Shown in pieces: positions 1 through 9,085 of a DNA stretch of 64,000 nt. The position numbers and the translations under genes were made by a program. How positions within the stretch are numbered: position 1 is the stretch's first letter; every line of letters starts with the position of its first letter. The notes below the pieces were generated by a model. That model was not told the origin of the DNA. It searched no databases and was given only the letters and a program-made list of their open reading frames with translations. The stretch comes from AP-15 sp963788085 (GTDB lineage Bacteria > Pseudomonadota > Alphaproteobacteria > ATCC43930 > CGMCC-115725), in contig CAWBFS010000007.1 in the NCBI GenBank assembly GCA_963788085.1, positions 124,001 through 188,000 on the forward strand, in the 5' to 3' direction.

Positions 1-171
1 TGGCTGGCCGTTCGACTGCTTCCGCCGCAGCCACAGGATCAGGTGCGGGCCGAGAATAAAGCTGATCAGCAGCGCGGTGACGACCGCGCCTCCCGAGCGG
101 AAAGTGATGTAGCGGAACAGGTTGAAGAACTGGAATTGGTCCGCAAAGGGATAAAGCAGCGGGTACAGCAT
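1..171 (-). CDS. mraY: MraY, phospho-MurNAc-pentapeptide transferase (N-terminal fragment, cut by window edge)
   Basis: Only the first 57 codons lie in the window. The product begins MLYPLLYPFADQF and runs through an aromatic-rich segment into the first membrane helix (residues about 28-48), followed by a basic RRK cluster, as in MraY. The family attaches phospho-MurNAc-pentapeptide to undecaprenyl phosphate at the inner membrane to make lipid I. The ATG lies 4 bases beyond the murF stop, so the gene is the next cistron of the wall cluster. Identity rests on the N-terminus plus position. Confidence 0.85.
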   Translation of the reverse strand, partial: MLYPLLYPFADQFQFFNLFRYITFRSGGAVVTALLISFILGPHLILWLRRKQSNGQP

Positions 172-175
172 CGGT

Positions 176-1630
176 TCACGTCTCTGGCCGACGTGATTCG
201 GGCCGGCATGGTTCGGGCGGGCATGATTCGAGTCTGGCTGATTGCGCGCGCAGCAGCTCCACGACGCGGCTGACGCGCACGCCGCGGGAGCCCTTGATCG
301 TCACGACATCGCCGGGTTCGAGAAAGCGTAGGAGCGCAGGCATAGCTTCCTCGGGCGATCGCCACAACCCGCCTCGTTTCCCCTCGGGAAGAACTTCGTG
401 CAGCGCGGCAATAGCCTGTGCCGATCAGAAAGACGCGGTCGATCTCGGCTGCGGCGAGCGGTTCGGCGAGCTCACGGTGCAGACGCTCGGATGCGTCGCC
501 CAGCTCGAGCATATCGCCGAGCACCGCTACGCGTCGTGCGCCGGCCCCCGGCTCGGTGGCGGCGAGCACGGCGAGGGCAGCGCGCATAGACGGTGGGCTG
601 GCGTTGTAGCTCTCGTCGATCACCGTCAACGTGCCGCCGCGCCAAGCGAGTCTCGTCGCGGCGGCCACGGCCCGGCAGCGGTTGGAGTTCGGCCAGCGCC
701 TCCGCGGCTCGGTCGACAGCGGCGCCGGCGGCATGCGCCGCCCCGAGCACCGCGAATGCGTTCATGACCCAATGCCGGCCCGGGAGCGGCACCCGAAACC
801 TGATGGCGGTGCCGCAAACCGTAGCCTCGACAGTGCTGCCGCGCGAATCGAGCACGCAATCGACGAGGCGCGCGGCGGCTTCCGGATGGGCTCCAAAGCC
901 GAGGATCTCGACGGCGCCGGCACGCTTCGCGGCCGCGGCCAATCTTGCGTAATGCGGGTTGTCGCGGTTGAGAACCGCGACGCCGCCGGGCTCCAGCCCG
1001 AGGAAGATCTCGGCCTTGGCATCGGCAATCGCCTCGACCGACGGGAAGAAACCGAGATGAACCGGCTCCACCGCCGTGATCACCGCGATATGCGGGCGCA
1101 CGAGCCGCGTGAGGCTCGCGATCTCGCCGGGATGGTTCATGCCGAGCTCGAAAACACCGTAACAGGCGTCCGGCGGCAAGCGGGCGAGCGACAATGGCGC
1201 GCCCCAATGATTGTTGAGCCCGCCGGCCGAGGCATAGGTCGGGCCGGAGCTGGCGAGCGCCACGCGCAATGCCTCCTTGGTCCCGGTCTTGCCGACGCTG
1301 CCGGTGACGGCGACGATCCGAGCTCCGCTGCGGTTGCGCCCTGCCGCGCCGAGCGCGGCGAGACCGGCCAGGGTATCGGTGACGCCAAGCAGCGGAGAGG
1401 ACGCCGGAAGCTGCGGGATGGTCCCGGTCCACCATTGCCGCGGCGGCACCGCGCTGCAGCGCAGTCGCGACAAAATCGTGGCCGTCATGGTTGGGGCCGC
1501 GCAGCGCGACGAACAGGTCGCCCACGGCCAGGCTGCGAGTATCGATCGAGATCCCTGTCGCGGCCCACTCCGTCACACTCGACCCGCCGGTCGCGGCCGC
1601 GGCGTCAGCGGCGGTCCACAATGCAGTCAT
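176..1630 (-). CDS. murF: MurF, UDP-MurNAc-tripeptide:D-Ala-D-Ala ligase (interrupted by frameshifts)
   Basis: Adds D-Ala-D-Ala to the UDP-MurNAc tripeptide in the cytoplasm. The protein can be read end to end only by changing frame three times, near 1423, 675 and 418. The pieces join without loss: an N-terminal domain, the ATP loop VTGSVGKTGTKEAL, the central FELGMNHPGEI segment, DESYNASPPSMRAAL, and a C-terminal end with DVVTIKGSRGVRVSRVVELL. Net length is a multiple of three, so the indels cancel. Wall synthesis needs this gene and no second copy is visible, so I infer consensus errors rather than a pseudogene. The ATG shares one base with the murE TGA. Confidence 0.85.
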
Positions 1631-3120
1631 CAGCCGGCCCGTCGACGGGATGACGTCCGGTTCTCGCCCGCGAATTGACGCGCGATTGCGGCATCGTCGA
1701 AGGGATATGTCTCGGTGCCGATGATCTGGCCGGTTTCGTGGCCCTTGCCGGCGATCACCAGGAGATCGCCCGGCTCCAGCTCGGCAATGGCCGTCGCGAT
1801 CGCCTCGCGGCGGTCACCGATCTCGATCGCGTTCGGCGCCGCTTCGAGGATCGCGCGCCGGATCGCGGCCGGCGGCTCGGTTCGGGGATTGTCGTCGGTG
1901 ACGTAGACGCGGTCGGCCAAGCGGGTCGCCACCTCTCCCATCAACGGACGCTTGCCGGCGTCGCGGTCCCCGCCGCAGCCGAACAGCACGGCGAGGCGGC
2001 TGCGGGCATGCGGGCGGAGCGCCGTCAGAACCGTCGCCAGCGCATCCGGAGTGTGGGCGTAATCGACGACGATCGCCCCGCCGCCCTCGTGCCCGGCGAC
2101 GAATTGCAGCCGGCCGGGAACCCCGGTCAGACCCCCGAGGGCGGCGGTGGCGGCAGCCACGGGCCCGCCGGTCGCGATCACCAATCCCAGCGCCGCGAGG
2201 GCGTTCATCACTTGGAACTCGCCGGCGAGCGGCAGCACCAGCTCCTGCCTTCGACCGAAAAGATCCAGAACCAGGAATTGACTGTCGACGCGCGGCTCAC
2301 GGGCAATCAGCCGCAGATCGGCCGCGGGATCGGCGCCATAGGCGATCACCGGATGACCTCTATCGCGGCAGAGCCTCTCGAGCCGCGAGAACTCGGCGCT
2401 GTCCCGGTTGAGGACTGCGGACCCGCCCGGCATCAGAAGGGCAGTGAAGAGGCGGTCCTTGGCGGCCCGGTAATGTGCCATATCGCCGTGGTAATCGAGG
2501 TGATCGCGCGTCAGGTTAGTAAACGCCGCAGCGGCGACGGACATACCATCGAGCCGGAATTGGTGTAGTCCGTGGCTCGACGCCTCGACCGCCACGTGAT
2601 CGATCCCTTGCTTGGCCAGCCCGGCGAGATCGCGATGCAGCGCGACCGGATCCGGCGTCGTCAGCGCGCCGGGCCGGTGCTCGGCGGCGGTCACGATCCC
2701 GAGCGTGCCGAGGCTCGCTGCCGGGTGGCCGAGCGCCGTCCAGATCTCGCGCGTGAAATGGACCACCGAGGTCTTGCCGTTGGTGCCGGTAACGGCGGCG
2801 ATCGTTCGCGGCTGCCGCCCGTGAAAGCGTGCCGCCAGCAATGCCAGCCGGCGATGCGGGTTCGGGTCGGTGACAATGCAGACCCTGTCGCGCTCCTCCG
2901 GTGGAAGCGCGAGCGCAGCGGGTTCGTCCGTCAGGATGGCGACGGCGCCGCGCGCGATCGCATCGGCGGCGAAGCTGCGCCCGTCTTGTCTCGTGCCGGG
3001 CAGGGCAGCGAACAGAAAGCCGGGTTGCACATTCCGCGAATTGGCAGTGAGGCCGACAATCTCAGGGTCGTTCAATCCCGTGGACGCCGGCACAGGGGCA
3101 ATCAGCTCAGTAAGCTTCAA
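1630..3120 (-). CDS. murE: MurE, UDP-MurNAc-dipeptide:meso-diaminopimelate ligase
   Basis: Intact, 496 aa. It adds the third stem-peptide residue to UDP-MurNAc-L-Ala-D-Glu. Visible signatures are the Mur-ligase ATP loop AAVTGTNGKTSVVHF, the central TNLTRDHLDYHGDMAHY block, and DDNPRTEPP near the C-terminus. DNPR is the motif known to select meso-diaminopimelate over lysine. The apparent start is TTG at 3120, inside the 3' end of ftsI (14-base overlap), which suggests coupled translation. The stop overlaps the murF ATG by one base. Confidence 0.95.
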   Translation of the reverse strand: MKLTELIAPVPASTGLNDPEIVGLTANSRNVQPGFLFAALPGTRQDGRSFAADAIARGAVAILTDEPAALALPPEERDRVCIVTDPNPHRRLALLAARFHGRQPRTIAAVTGTNGKTSVVHFTREIWTALGHPAASLGTLGIVTAAEHRPGALTTPDPVALHRDLAGLAKQGIDHVAVEASSHGLHQFRLDGMSVAAAAFTNLTRDHLDYHGDMAHYRAAKDRLFTALLMPGGSAVLNRDSAEFSRLERLCRDRGHPVIAYGADPAADLRLIAREPRVDSQFLVLDLFGRRQELVLPLAGEFQVMNALAALGLVIATGGPVAAATAALGGLTGVPGRLQFVAGHEGGGAIVVDYAHTPDALATVLTALRPHARSRLAVLFGCGGDRDAGKRPLMGEVATRLADRVYVTDDNPRTEPPAAIRRAILEAAPNAIEIGDRREAIATAIAELEPGDLLVIAGKGHETGQIIGTETYPFDDAAIARQFAGENRTSSRRRAG

Positions 3121-4888
3121 TCCGCTTGCCCTGCAGAGTGTCGACCATCAGCGCCCGTTGGATTTCGGGCGACGACTTGTCGACCGGCTGTACCCCGACC
3201 AGTGGCGCCATGCGCTGGACTATCCGGCTGGTTGCGGGGGCGACTGTCCAGCCGGCGGTAGCATAGCCGTGGCTCTGCTTGTTGGGGTGAGGTTCGTCGA
3301 CCACGGTCAAGATCAGATATTTCGGATCGTTGATCGGAAAGACCCCGACAAAGCTCGAAAGCAGCTTTTTCTCTGCATAATGCCTGCCCGAAATTTTCTC
3401 CGCCGTGCCGGTCTTGCCGCCCACCACGTAGCCGGGCGCCGCGGCCTGCGTGCCGGTCCCGTGCTCAACCACTAATCGCATAAGCTTGCGCATTTGTTCC
3501 GAGGTCTTCGGCGAAATTACCTGCTCACCCTGCGGCACCTCGTCGGGCGGTTGCTTGACAAGGGTGGCCTGGCGCAGAACCCCGCCATTGACGAGCGCCG
3601 CGGCCGCGCTGGCAAAGCTCAGCGGAGTGACCGAGATCCCATGGCCGAAGGCGATCGTCATCACGTTGACTTCCCGCCATTTCGCCGGGAAATGCGGAGC
3701 AGCCGCCTCCGACACCTCGATTTTCGGCGCCCTCAACAGCCCTACACGGGAAAGGAATTCCCGCTGTCTTTGGCCGCCGGCGGCCATCGCTATCTTGGCG
3801 GCGCCGATATTGGACGAATACATGAGAATTTCGGGGACGTTCAGGACTCGATGCTTGCCGTGATAATCACCGATCGTGAAGCGCCCAATGTGGATATCGT
3901 GGCTGGCGTCATAGGTGCTGGTCAGCGTGGACGTGCCGCCATCGAGCGCCATTGCCACGGTGAAGATCTTGAAGATCGAACCGAGCTCGTAAACGCCCAG
4001 CGTGTTGCGGTTGAACATTCGGTCCGCGATGGACAGCTCGGGATGGTCCGGGTCCGCGGCGCCCGGGTGGTTCGGGTCGAAATCGGGCAGCGACACCATC
4101 GAGAGGATCTCGCCGGTGTTGACGTCCATGATCAACCCGGCGGCGCCTTTCGCGGTGAAGTCGTCGATGACCCGCTGCAACTCCTCGCGGAGGATGTATT
4201 GAAGGCGCAGGTCGAGAGACAGCTGCAAGGGCTCCCGCCGGTCCTTCAGCGTCGCGTCGAGGCCACGCTCGATCCCCGCTAAGCCCGAATTGTCGATGCC
4301 GGTGTAGCCGACGACATGCGCCGTCAGCGTCCCATCCGGATAGATGCGGCGCTCTTCGTGCTGAAACTGAACGCCCGGAATACCGAGCTGATTGACCTCA
4401 TACTGCTCATGAGGCGTCAAATGGCGCTTCAGGTAGACGAAACTCTTGCCTGAGGTGAGCTTGGCGTACACTTCGAGGGTCTTGAGGCTCGGGAAGGCCT
4501 TCACCAATTTGCGGGTCGCGTCGGCCGGGTCGAGGATCTGCTTCGGATTGGCGTAGACCGAGGGGCTGTCGAGCGTCGTGGCGAGCAGCCTGCCGTTGCG
4601 GTCGACAATGTCGGCGCGGGCGGGCGCAGGCGGTGCGGGAATTCGGAACCGGGGCATATGCGATTGGGCCGCGCCGCCTTCGAACAGCACGACTTCGACG
4701 ACCCGCAATGCGACAATGCCAAAGACGCAGGCGAACAAAACGCCGGTAAAAAACAGCCGGGCGCGGCAGGCCTCCAGCGCCTTTCTCGCCGGCCCCTCGG
4801 GGATGACGGGGGCGCAGGGCGGCGGCTTGAAATGCCGGGGTCGGCACGGGTTGTCGTCATAGGCTTGAAAGGGTTGGGCTGCGATCAT
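3107..4888 (-). CDS. ftsI: FtsI / penicillin-binding protein 3, division-specific peptidoglycan transpeptidase
   Basis: 593 aa. It cross-links septal peptidoglycan in the periplasm. A short cytoplasmic tail is followed by one membrane anchor (about residues 44-68), a PBP dimerisation domain and the transpeptidase domain. The three active-site motifs are present: S304-I-F-K307, S358-S-N360 and K492-T-G494. I chose the ATG at 4888 because it shares a base with the ftsL TGA and gives the expected N-terminus. The same frame stays open far upstream to 5809, but that part lies opposite ftsL and rsmH and is a shadow, not a fusion. Confidence 0.95.
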   Translation of the reverse strand: MIAAQPFQAYDDNPCRPRHFKPPPCAPVIPEGPARKALEACRARLFFTGVLFACVFGIVALRVVEVVLFEGGAAQSHMPRFRIPAPPAPARADIVDRNGRLLATTLDSPSVYANPKQILDPADATRKLVKAFPSLKTLEVYAKLTSGKSFVYLKRHLTPHEQYEVNQLGIPGVQFQHEERRIYPDGTLTAHVVGYTGIDNSGLAGIERGLDATLKDRREPLQLSLDLRLQYILREELQRVIDDFTAKGAAGLIMDVNTGEILSMVSLPDFDPNHPGAADPDHPELSIADRMFNRNTLGVYELGSIFKIFTVAMALDGGTSTLTSTYDASHDIHIGRFTIGDYHGKHRVLNVPEILMYSSNIGAAKIAMAAGGQRQREFLSRVGLLRAPKIEVSEAAAPHFPAKWREVNVMTIAFGHGISVTPLSFASAAAALVNGGVLRQATLVKQPPDEVPQGEQVISPKTSEQMRKLMRLVVEHGTGTQAAAPGYVVGGKTGTAEKISGRHYAEKKLLSSFVGVFPINDPKYLILTVVDEPHPNKQSHGYATAGWTVAPATSRIVQRMAPLVGVQPVDKSSPEIQRALMVDTLQGKRIEAY

Positions 4889-5502
4889 CACCGGCTCGTC
4901 ATGATCTGGGCAATCAGGTCGTCGAGCGATTTTGCGCGCCGTGGCGGGCTGGCGGGTGGACCGGGCTTCGCGGCCGCCTTCAGCGGAACTGCCTTGGTGA
5001 GCTGGGGCGCCGCCGCCGGCTTCTCCAACAGGGCGGGCATGGCGCGCAGCGCGCTTTGCGTCACCGGGGGCTCTGCCGCAGCTTGCGCGGTCGCCGGTTC
5101 CGGAGCGCGCACCGGAACTCCTTCCGGTGCACTCGGTGGCGCGTTTGCCGCCGGAGCCGGTTCGGCAGCGGCGACAACTGCAGCGGGTTCGGCCGGAGGC
5201 GGTTCGGCCGCAGGCGGGGGCGGAGGCCGCAGCGGGATGTCGGCGGCCGTCGTGTGAAGCTGCTTTGTCGCGATCGGGCCGAGTGACAGGAATTGCCGGT
5301 TCATGGCCTCGAGGGTCTCGGGCCGGGTCAGGTAAGCCCATTCGGCTTCGAGGACCCGCAATTCGTGCTCTTCCGCCGCGGTCGCCCGATTGGTTCGCGC
5401 CAGCTCGTCCTCGAGCGCCTGAACCTGGTATTTGACCCCGAACATCGCAAAGCCGGTCGCCGAAACGAGGACGAGCCAGAACAGGGTGCCGAGCCTGATC
5501 AT
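4888..5502 (-). CDS. ftsL: FtsL-like divisome protein with long Ala/Pro-rich C-terminal tail
   Basis: 204 aa, bitopic: a membrane helix at residues 5-22, then a short coiled-coil-like segment (QALEDELARTNRATAAEEHE) and the LTRPETLEAMNRQFLSL block typical of alphaproteobacterial FtsL. FtsL links the division regulator complex to FtsI/FtsW. Residues about 90-190 are low-complexity Pro/Ala/Glu sequence, making it about twice the length of enteric FtsL. It sits between rsmH and ftsI and overlaps both by a few bases. Confidence 0.85.
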   Translation of the reverse strand: MIRLGTLFWLVLVSATGFAMFGVKYQVQALEDELARTNRATAAEEHELRVLEAEWAYLTRPETLEAMNRQFLSLGPIATKQLHTTAADIPLRPPPPPAAEPPPAEPAAVVAAAEPAPAANAPPSAPEGVPVRAPEPATAQAAAEPPVTQSALRAMPALLEKPAAAPQLTKAVPLKAAAKPGPPASPPRRAKSLDDLIAQIMTSR

Positions 5503-6551
5503 GCGCCCTGTCCCCTGTGCCGGCCGCCGAGGCGCCGCTCACCATTCCGCGGCCAGGGCGGCGCCGCAGTCCGTGCCGCGGCTCGCAGACGTGCCGCGCG
5601 AGCGCGCGGGTTGTGGGCGATTTCTGCCGCGCTGGGCTTGACCGCCCGGCGCGTGAGCAAGGTGAAGCTCGGCGGCGGCGATTCTGCCCCGACGGGCCGG
5701 TGCCGCGAGGCTCGCGGCGCCATGCCGCTGCGCCGGCGCAGAAATTCCTTGACCCGGCGATCCTCGAGCGAGTGGAACGACACCACGGCGAGCCTGCCGC
5801 CGGGCTCAAGCAGCTGCTCGGCCGCGGCGAGACCGCGATCGAGTTCGCCCAATTCGTCGTTCACGGCGATCCGCAAGGCCTGGAATGTCCGGGTCGCCGG
5901 ATCCTGTCCGGGCTCGGATTGCGGTATCACCGCGCGAACGATATCCGCGAGCTCGGTGGTGCGCCGGATGGGCCGGCGCTGTCGCGCCGCGTTGATCGCG
6001 CGGGCGATCCGGCGGGCAAACCGCTCTTCGCCAAGCGCACGGATCACCTCGGCAAGGTCGGATTCCGACAAGCTAGCGACCAGATCCGCGGCGCTCTGGC
6101 CGGCGCCGCTCATCCGCATGTCGAGCGGGCCGTCGAGACGGAACGAGAAGCCGCGCTCCGGCGTGTCGAGCTGGGTCGAGGAGACGCCGAGATCGAGGGC
6201 AATTCCAGCGATCGGATCGGAATTCACCGGGGCCAGCAATTGCGGCATGTCGCCGAACCGGCCTTCTAGAAGCTGCAGTCGTCCAGCATGACGCGCGGCC
6301 AGGCCTTGGCCGCGCCGCACCGCCTCGGGGTCGCGATCGATGCCAAAGACCCGGCAGCGCGCCGCGTTGAGCAGCGCCTCGCTGTAGCCGCCGCCGCCAA
6401 AGGTGCCGTCGACATAGACGGCGTCGTCACGCGGGGCCAGCGCCTCGATGACGGCGTCAAGCAGGACGGGAATGTGCTCAGCCGAATGTCCCGCCGCGGC
6501 CGCGCCGGCCGGTGTCGCTGCTGCAGGCAGGCCGGACCGAGGGCCGGTCAT
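5499..6551 (-). CDS. rsmH: RsmH (MraW), 16S rRNA m4C1402 N4-methyltransferase
   Basis: 350 aa. It methylates C1402 in the P site of 16S rRNA using SAM. Seen: HIPVLLDAVIEAL at the start of the fold, the SAM loop VDGTFGGGGYSEALL, the LDLGVSSTQLD block, and the C-terminal VVSFHSLEDRRVK motif, all diagnostic for the family. The ATG at 6551 overlaps the mraZ TGA (ATGA), so I take this start rather than longer in-frame options that run through mraZ. About 25 Ala/Gly/Pro-rich residues precede the conserved start. Confidence 0.95.
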   Translation of the reverse strand: MTGPRSGLPAAATPAGAAAAGHSAEHIPVLLDAVIEALAPRDDAVYVDGTFGGGGYSEALLNAARCRVFGIDRDPEAVRRGQGLAARHAGRLQLLEGRFGDMPQLLAPVNSDPIAGIALDLGVSSTQLDTPERGFSFRLDGPLDMRMSGAGQSAADLVASLSESDLAEVIRALGEERFARRIARAINAARQRRPIRRTTELADIVRAVIPQSEPGQDPATRTFQALRIAVNDELGELDRGLAAAEQLLEPGGRLAVVSFHSLEDRRVKEFLRRRSGMAPRASRHRPVGAESPPPSFTLLTRRAVKPSAAEIAHNPRARAARLRAAARTAAPPWPRNGERRLGGRHRGQGA

Positions 6552-7018
6552 TCCCGACGAGGCTCGGTACGGCCGCCGAGCGGCGGCAATCTGGTTCCCT
6601 GCTGGCGGGCGCGCTCGCGCAGCGTTGCCTGATGGTCGGCAAAGCGGTTGGGCTCCCAAATCTGAAAGCTCTTCCCCAACCCGACAAATGCTGCACTCTC
6701 GGTGATATGCGCATATTCGACGAGGCTTTCCGGCAGGACGATTCGCCCTTCCGTATCGAACGGCAGCGGCTGCGCGGCGGCAAAGAGCATCGCCAAATTC
6801 TCGTGCTCGTCAGAGAATTCGTCGAGAGTATTCAGCCGCTCGCTCATCTCCTCCATCCGTCTGATACCACTGGCGTCTAGCGCGGTATACTTGAACGAGG
6901 GGAAGACGACGATGCCGGAAAAGCTCTGGTCTGCGACAGCAGCGCGAAAGGTCGCCGGCACTGAAACTCGCCCCTTGCGGTCGACCTTGTTCACGAAAGT
7001 GGAGAAAAACAATTCCAC
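6548..7018 (-). CDS. mraZ: MraZ, transcriptional regulator of the division/cell wall cluster
   Basis: 156 aa. MraZ is an AbrB-fold DNA-binding protein that represses its own operon. Two tandem copies of the fold are visible: FVNKVDRKGRVSVPATFR near the N-terminus and PFDTEGRIVLPESL around residue 90. The frame is open from TTG 7030, but GTG 7018 gives the usual VELFFSTFVNKVDRKGR start and has a purine-rich GGGGGAAGAA just upstream. It is the first gene of the cluster, with tandem ATGGG repeats upstream. Confidence 0.93.
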   Translation of the reverse strand: MELFFSTFVNKVDRKGRVSVPATFRAAVADQSFSGIVVFPSFKYTALDASGIRRMEEMSERLNTLDEFSDEHENLAMLFAAAQPLPFDTEGRIVLPESLVEYAHITESAAFVGLGKSFQIWEPNRFADHQATLRERARQQGTRLPPLGGRTEPRRE

Positions 7019-7105
7019 TTCTTCCCCCAACGCTCACCCGTGGACGCTCGGCAAGGGGCGCCCGATAGGCACTGCCGGGTTTCCCCCCATCGGCAATGCC
7101 CGTCC

Positions 7106-7150
7106 ATGGGTAGGTATGGGATATCATGGGAAAATATGGGCGTCAATGGG
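7106..7150. promoter_or_regulatory. Five tandem ATGGG decamers in the mraZ leader (probable MraZ operator)
   Basis: On the plus strand ATGGG recurs at 7106, 7116, 7126, 7136 and 7146, exactly one helical turn apart, with varying 5-base spacers. E. coli MraZ is known to bind TGGG-type direct repeats separated by 5 bases upstream of its own gene, so autoregulation is the natural reading. The boxes lie 88-132 bases upstream of the GTG start and read as CCCAT on the coding strand. Confidence 0.8.
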
Positions 7151-7216
7151 TTTTCTAAATAAAACCATCAATTTCTTTTTGCTGCCGCCATGAGTTCTTG
7201 AAATGTTCGTAAAAAG

Positions 7217-7630
7217 AGCGCCAGACGGCGTGTAAGCCGGGTTCTGTCCCGCCTAAGGAGGTTGGTCCTCGGGCGGGGATGGCCATTCCTCTGGGGCGCC
7301 CGTTGCCGAGCGCCTCGTGCGACCGACCCGAGCGGCGGCGCGAAGGTCCGCCCGGCATTCCCGCGAGCGGGATGCCTGCCGCTCCTACTTGGTCTTGCTC
7401 CCGGTGGGGTTTTCCCTGCCGCCGCCGTTGCCGGCGGCGCGGTGCGCCCTTACCGCACCGTTTCACCCTTGCCGCCCGCCCGGTGTCCCGAGACGGACCG
7501 GCGGTGTACTTTCTGTGGCACTTTCCCTGGGGTCGCCCCCGCCGGGCGTTACCCGGCACCGTACCTCCGTGGAGCCCGGACTTTCCTCCCTCCGCCGAAA
7601 GCGGCGAGCGGCCATCCGGCCGTCTGGCAC
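7217..7630 (-). ncRNA. rnpB: RNase P RNA (bacterial type A)
   Basis: Catalytic RNA that removes 5' leaders from pre-tRNAs. Both universally conserved blocks are present on the minus strand: GAGGAAAGTCCGGGCTCC (complement of 7571-7588) near the 5' end and ACAGAACCCGGCTTACA (complement of 7231-7247) near the 3' end. The ends can pair as helix P1 (GCCAGACGGC with GCCGTCTGGC), which sets the boundaries to within a few bases. A T-run follows the 3' end at about 7211-7215. Confidence 0.95.
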
Positions 7631-7814
7631 TACGAAATTTGGGAGTTCGCGCCGCGCCTGTCAAAGCCAGAAGGGACCCGCACGAAACAGCCGCATGGGA
7701 TTTTATGGGCTATACCACCTCAGCCGCGCGAGGCCGGATCGGGATTGTGCTGCGAGAGTGCGCTTCTATAATCGCCGCCAAACCATCCCAGGACCGTAGA
7801 GAAGGGGGAACGCC

Positions 7815-8789
7815 ATGCCGGTAATACTCGGAACGGACGGCTATCGGTACGAGGTCAGCGACAATTGGGCTAAACTACCGCCAGGCATGGAATTCAACGC
7901 CGACGTCGCCGCGGTCGGCGTCGACAAGAACGACAACGTCTATGCCTTCAACCGCGGCAAGCATCCGATGTGCGTGTTCGACCGCCACGGCAATTTCCTG
8001 CGCTCATGGGGCGAGGGCATCTTTGTGCGTCCGCATGGGGTGCACATGGCGCCGGACGATACGATCTGGCTGACCGACGACGGCGACCACACGGTTCGCC
8101 ATTGCACCCTCGACGGCAAGGTGCTGCTGACCATCGGAATCCCCGGCAAGCCCGCGCCTTATATGAGTGGCGAGCCGTTCCACCGCTGCACTCACACCGC
8201 ACTGTCGCCGCAAGGCGACTACCTCTACATTTCCGACGGCTACGGCAATTCCCGCGTCCACAAATACACGCCGGACGGCAAGCGGGTGACCTCGTGGGGC
8301 GAGCCCGGCACCGATCCCGGCCAATTCAACATCGCCCACAATATCTGCTGCGACCCCGACGGCTGGGTCTATGTCGCGGACCGCGAGAACCACCGCGTCC
8401 AAGTGTTCGACGGCAACGGCAAGTATGAGGCGCAGTGGAACAACATGCACCGCCCCTCCGGCCTCTACATGGAAAGCGGCACAAGGACGCCGCGCTTCTT
8501 CATCGGCGAGATCGGCCCGGACATGGCGGTCAATATCGATCTGCCGAATTGCGGCCCGCGGGTAAGCATTTATACAAGCAAAGGCGAGCTCCTGGCGCGG
8601 CTAGGTCACGCCCATGCCGGGCTCGAACCCGGCCAGTTCATCTCGCCGCACGGGCTCGCCGTCGACTCGCGCGGCGACATCTATGTCGGCGAAGTCTCGT
8701 TCACCAATTGGGGCCGCCGCGTCCGCGCCAAGGGCGAGCAATTGCCGCCGGGCCTCCGCAGCCTGCAGAAGCTGGTCAAGGTGGATTAG
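7815..8789 (+). CDS. NHL-repeat beta-propeller protein, peptidyl-alpha-hydroxyglycine amidating-lyase-like
   Basis: 324 aa with no signal peptide or membrane segment. It consists of repeated NHL blades, for example FVRPHGVHMAPDDTIWLTDD, DPDGWVYVADRENHRVQVFD and ISPHGLAVDSRGDIYVGEV. This spacing is found in bacterial proteins annotated as peptidyl-alpha-hydroxyglycine alpha-amidating lyase-like. True lyase activity is not shown by the sequence, and many relatives sit beside catabolic hydrolases, as here with the cyclase-family gene. The start is supported by GAAGGGGGAA about 6 bases upstream. Confidence 0.8.
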   Translation: MPVILGTDGYRYEVSDNWAKLPPGMEFNADVAAVGVDKNDNVYAFNRGKHPMCVFDRHGNFLRSWGEGIFVRPHGVHMAPDDTIWLTDDGDHTVRHCTLDGKVLLTIGIPGKPAPYMSGEPFHRCTHTALSPQGDYLYISDGYGNSRVHKYTPDGKRVTSWGEPGTDPGQFNIAHNICCDPDGWVYVADRENHRVQVFDGNGKYEAQWNNMHRPSGLYMESGTRTPRFFIGEIGPDMAVNIDLPNCGPRVSIYTSKGELLARLGHAHAGLEPGQFISPHGLAVDSRGDIYVGEVSFTNWGRRVRAKGEQLPPGLRSLQKLVKVD

Positions 8790-8854
8790 GTAAAATCTCC
8801 ACCGGGTCGGTCATCCCGAAAGTGTGAGATGTATTCCCCTGCGCCCCATTCACT

Positions 8855-9008
8855 CGTCTCCCCGGCGGAAAGCCGGGGTCCATGTTGCCGTCGCATGAGC
8901 CCCGCACGTGTTGCCGAGGAGGGGACAACAGCGGGAAAAGTCCGCAGCAGCTGAACGATGGATCCCGGCTTTCCGCCGGACGACAAAGATAGGGACGACA
9001 AAGATAGG
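8855..9008. repeat. REP-like inverted repeats plus tandem 15-mer
   Basis: The gap between two genes holds CCGGCGGAAAGCCGG-containing sequence near 8861 and its inverse, CCCGGCTTTCCGCCGG, at 8964-8979, so the two can fold together. Just downstream GACGACAAAGATAGG occurs twice in tandem (8979-8993 and 8994-9008). This resembles the extragenic palindromes common in rhizobial relatives. No transposase is present. Confidence 0.6.
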
Positions 9009-9085
9009 TCTGACGTCGACTCCAGATCCGGATTCCTTCGCAAGCTCTTAGGATGACGAAGATTGACGATAACAAAAGGAGCAGG

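Noticed and set aside
4889..5809. Apparent 900-residue frame extending ftsI upstream
   Set aside because: The extension lies opposite ftsL and rsmH coding sequence, reads as Arg/Ala/Gly shadow, and ftsI has a proper coupled ATG at 4888.
7106..7150. Regular short repeats as a CRISPR array
   Set aside because: Unit is 10 bp with a 5-bp conserved part, no spacers of useful length and no cas genes; fits the MraZ operator.
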